A stretch of 63,038 bases of DNA from Maricaulis sp. (GTDB taxonomy: Bacteria > Pseudomonadota > Alphaproteobacteria > Caulobacterales > Maricaulaceae), in contig NZ_JADFAJ010000022.1 of assembly GCF_015665295.1 (NCBI RefSeq), positions 1 to 63,038 of the forward strand, in the 5' to 3' direction. This document shows positions 62,953-63,038 of this stretch, one piece after another. A program made the translations under genes and the position numbers. The notes beneath the pieces are model-generated. The model saw only the letters and a list, made by a program, of their open reading frames with translations, was not told the origin of the DNA and did no database searches. Position 1 is the first letter of the stretch. The number at the start of each line of letters is the position of its first letter.

Positions 62953-63038
62953 TTCAAGCTTCTTGGAGGAGTTGGATCATGGCCCGTTTTGATTTGAGCG
63001 ATGGGGAGTGGGCGATTATCGCGCCGCTCTTGCCGAAC
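62909..63038 (+). mobile_element. IS5-family insertion sequence, left end only
   Basis: The sequence departs from the MmeI-like frame at about 62905-62912, where CTAG occurs. A transposase gene follows 70 bases later and runs off the window. The exact boundary and the target duplication cannot be fixed without the right end. Confidence 0.6.
62979..63038 (+). CDS. IS5-family transposase, first 20 codons
   Basis: Visible product MARFDLSDGEWAIIAPLLPN, the characteristic start of IS5-family (IS427/IS1031-like) transposases. A GGAGGAG ribosome-binding site precedes the ATG. The rest is outside the window. Confidence 0.85.
   Translation, partial: MARFDLSDGEWAIIAPLLPN

Noticed and set aside
1-63038. 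CRISPR arrays, rRNA and tRNA genes
   Set aside because: No regularly spaced direct repeats with unique spacers, no tRNA-like clover-leaf ends and no rRNA segments were recognised by eye; a covariance search was not possible.

Overview
The window reads as chromosomal DNA of a GC-rich alphaproteobacterium. A marine Maricaulis/Hyphomonas-type stalked bacterium is my best guess. The basis is gene style only: an RpoE-ChrR pair with a Cfa / DUF1365 / FAD-oxidoreductase cluster, a single ilv-leu operon, a TorF-type porin beside amt, and secreted FG-GAP and Sel1 proteins. No rRNA, tRNA or CRISPR array was found. No database search was possible, so every family name comes from motif reading.

Layout. 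1-5302: 3' part of a giant Ig-like repeat protein with a C-terminal autotransporter-like barrel. 5404-20636: one tightly overlapping + strand operon with eleven type II secretion genes (gspE F G H I J L M C D K), then an unusual permease / FG-GAP propeller / ASPIC-UnbV fusion and two Sel1-repeat proteins. 20761-23545: two secreted proteins of unknown role and a family 2 glycosyltransferase. 23572-25713 (-): CHASE4-like GGDEF-EAL protein. 25862-30694: a divergent singlet-oxygen-type stress locus, with FAD oxidoreductase, DUF1365 and cyclopropane synthase on the - strand and an ECF sigma factor plus ChrR-like anti-sigma on the + strand. Two matching ECF promoters lie back to back between them. 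30815-34731: a LacI regulator and a four-gene partner-switching module (Hpt, STAS, receiver-PP2C, pseudo-receiver-HATPase). 34856-37743: two paralogous secreted proteins and an M19 dipeptidase.

37842-40380 is a genomic scar. A complete IS3-family element with a programmed frameshift abuts a 5'-truncated, lower-GC, zinc-hook ABC ATPase. 51128-40522 (-) is a nine-gene operon (ilvD C B N, leuA, ilvE, leuC D B) preceded by a leader peptide with seven consecutive Leu/Val/Ile codons and a terminator/antiterminator pair, a classical attenuator. 51383-54601 carries a DUF454 protein, the ammonium transporter and a TorF porin. 54683-58230 (-) is a secreted zincin metalloprotease translationally coupled to a lipoprotein with a BNR-type propeller. 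58467-60406 carries two hydroxyproline-catabolism enzymes behind a GntR-like palindromic operator. 60407-60987 is a block of extragenic palindromes. 60988-63038 is an MmeI-like restriction-modification gene broken by an IS5-family element that runs off the window.

The most novel items are the permease-propeller fusion encoded inside the type II secretion operon, the ChrR-like anti-sigma factor lacking both zinc-ligand cysteines while its ECF promoters remain intact, and the partner-switching module whose kinase carries a degenerate receiver domain.
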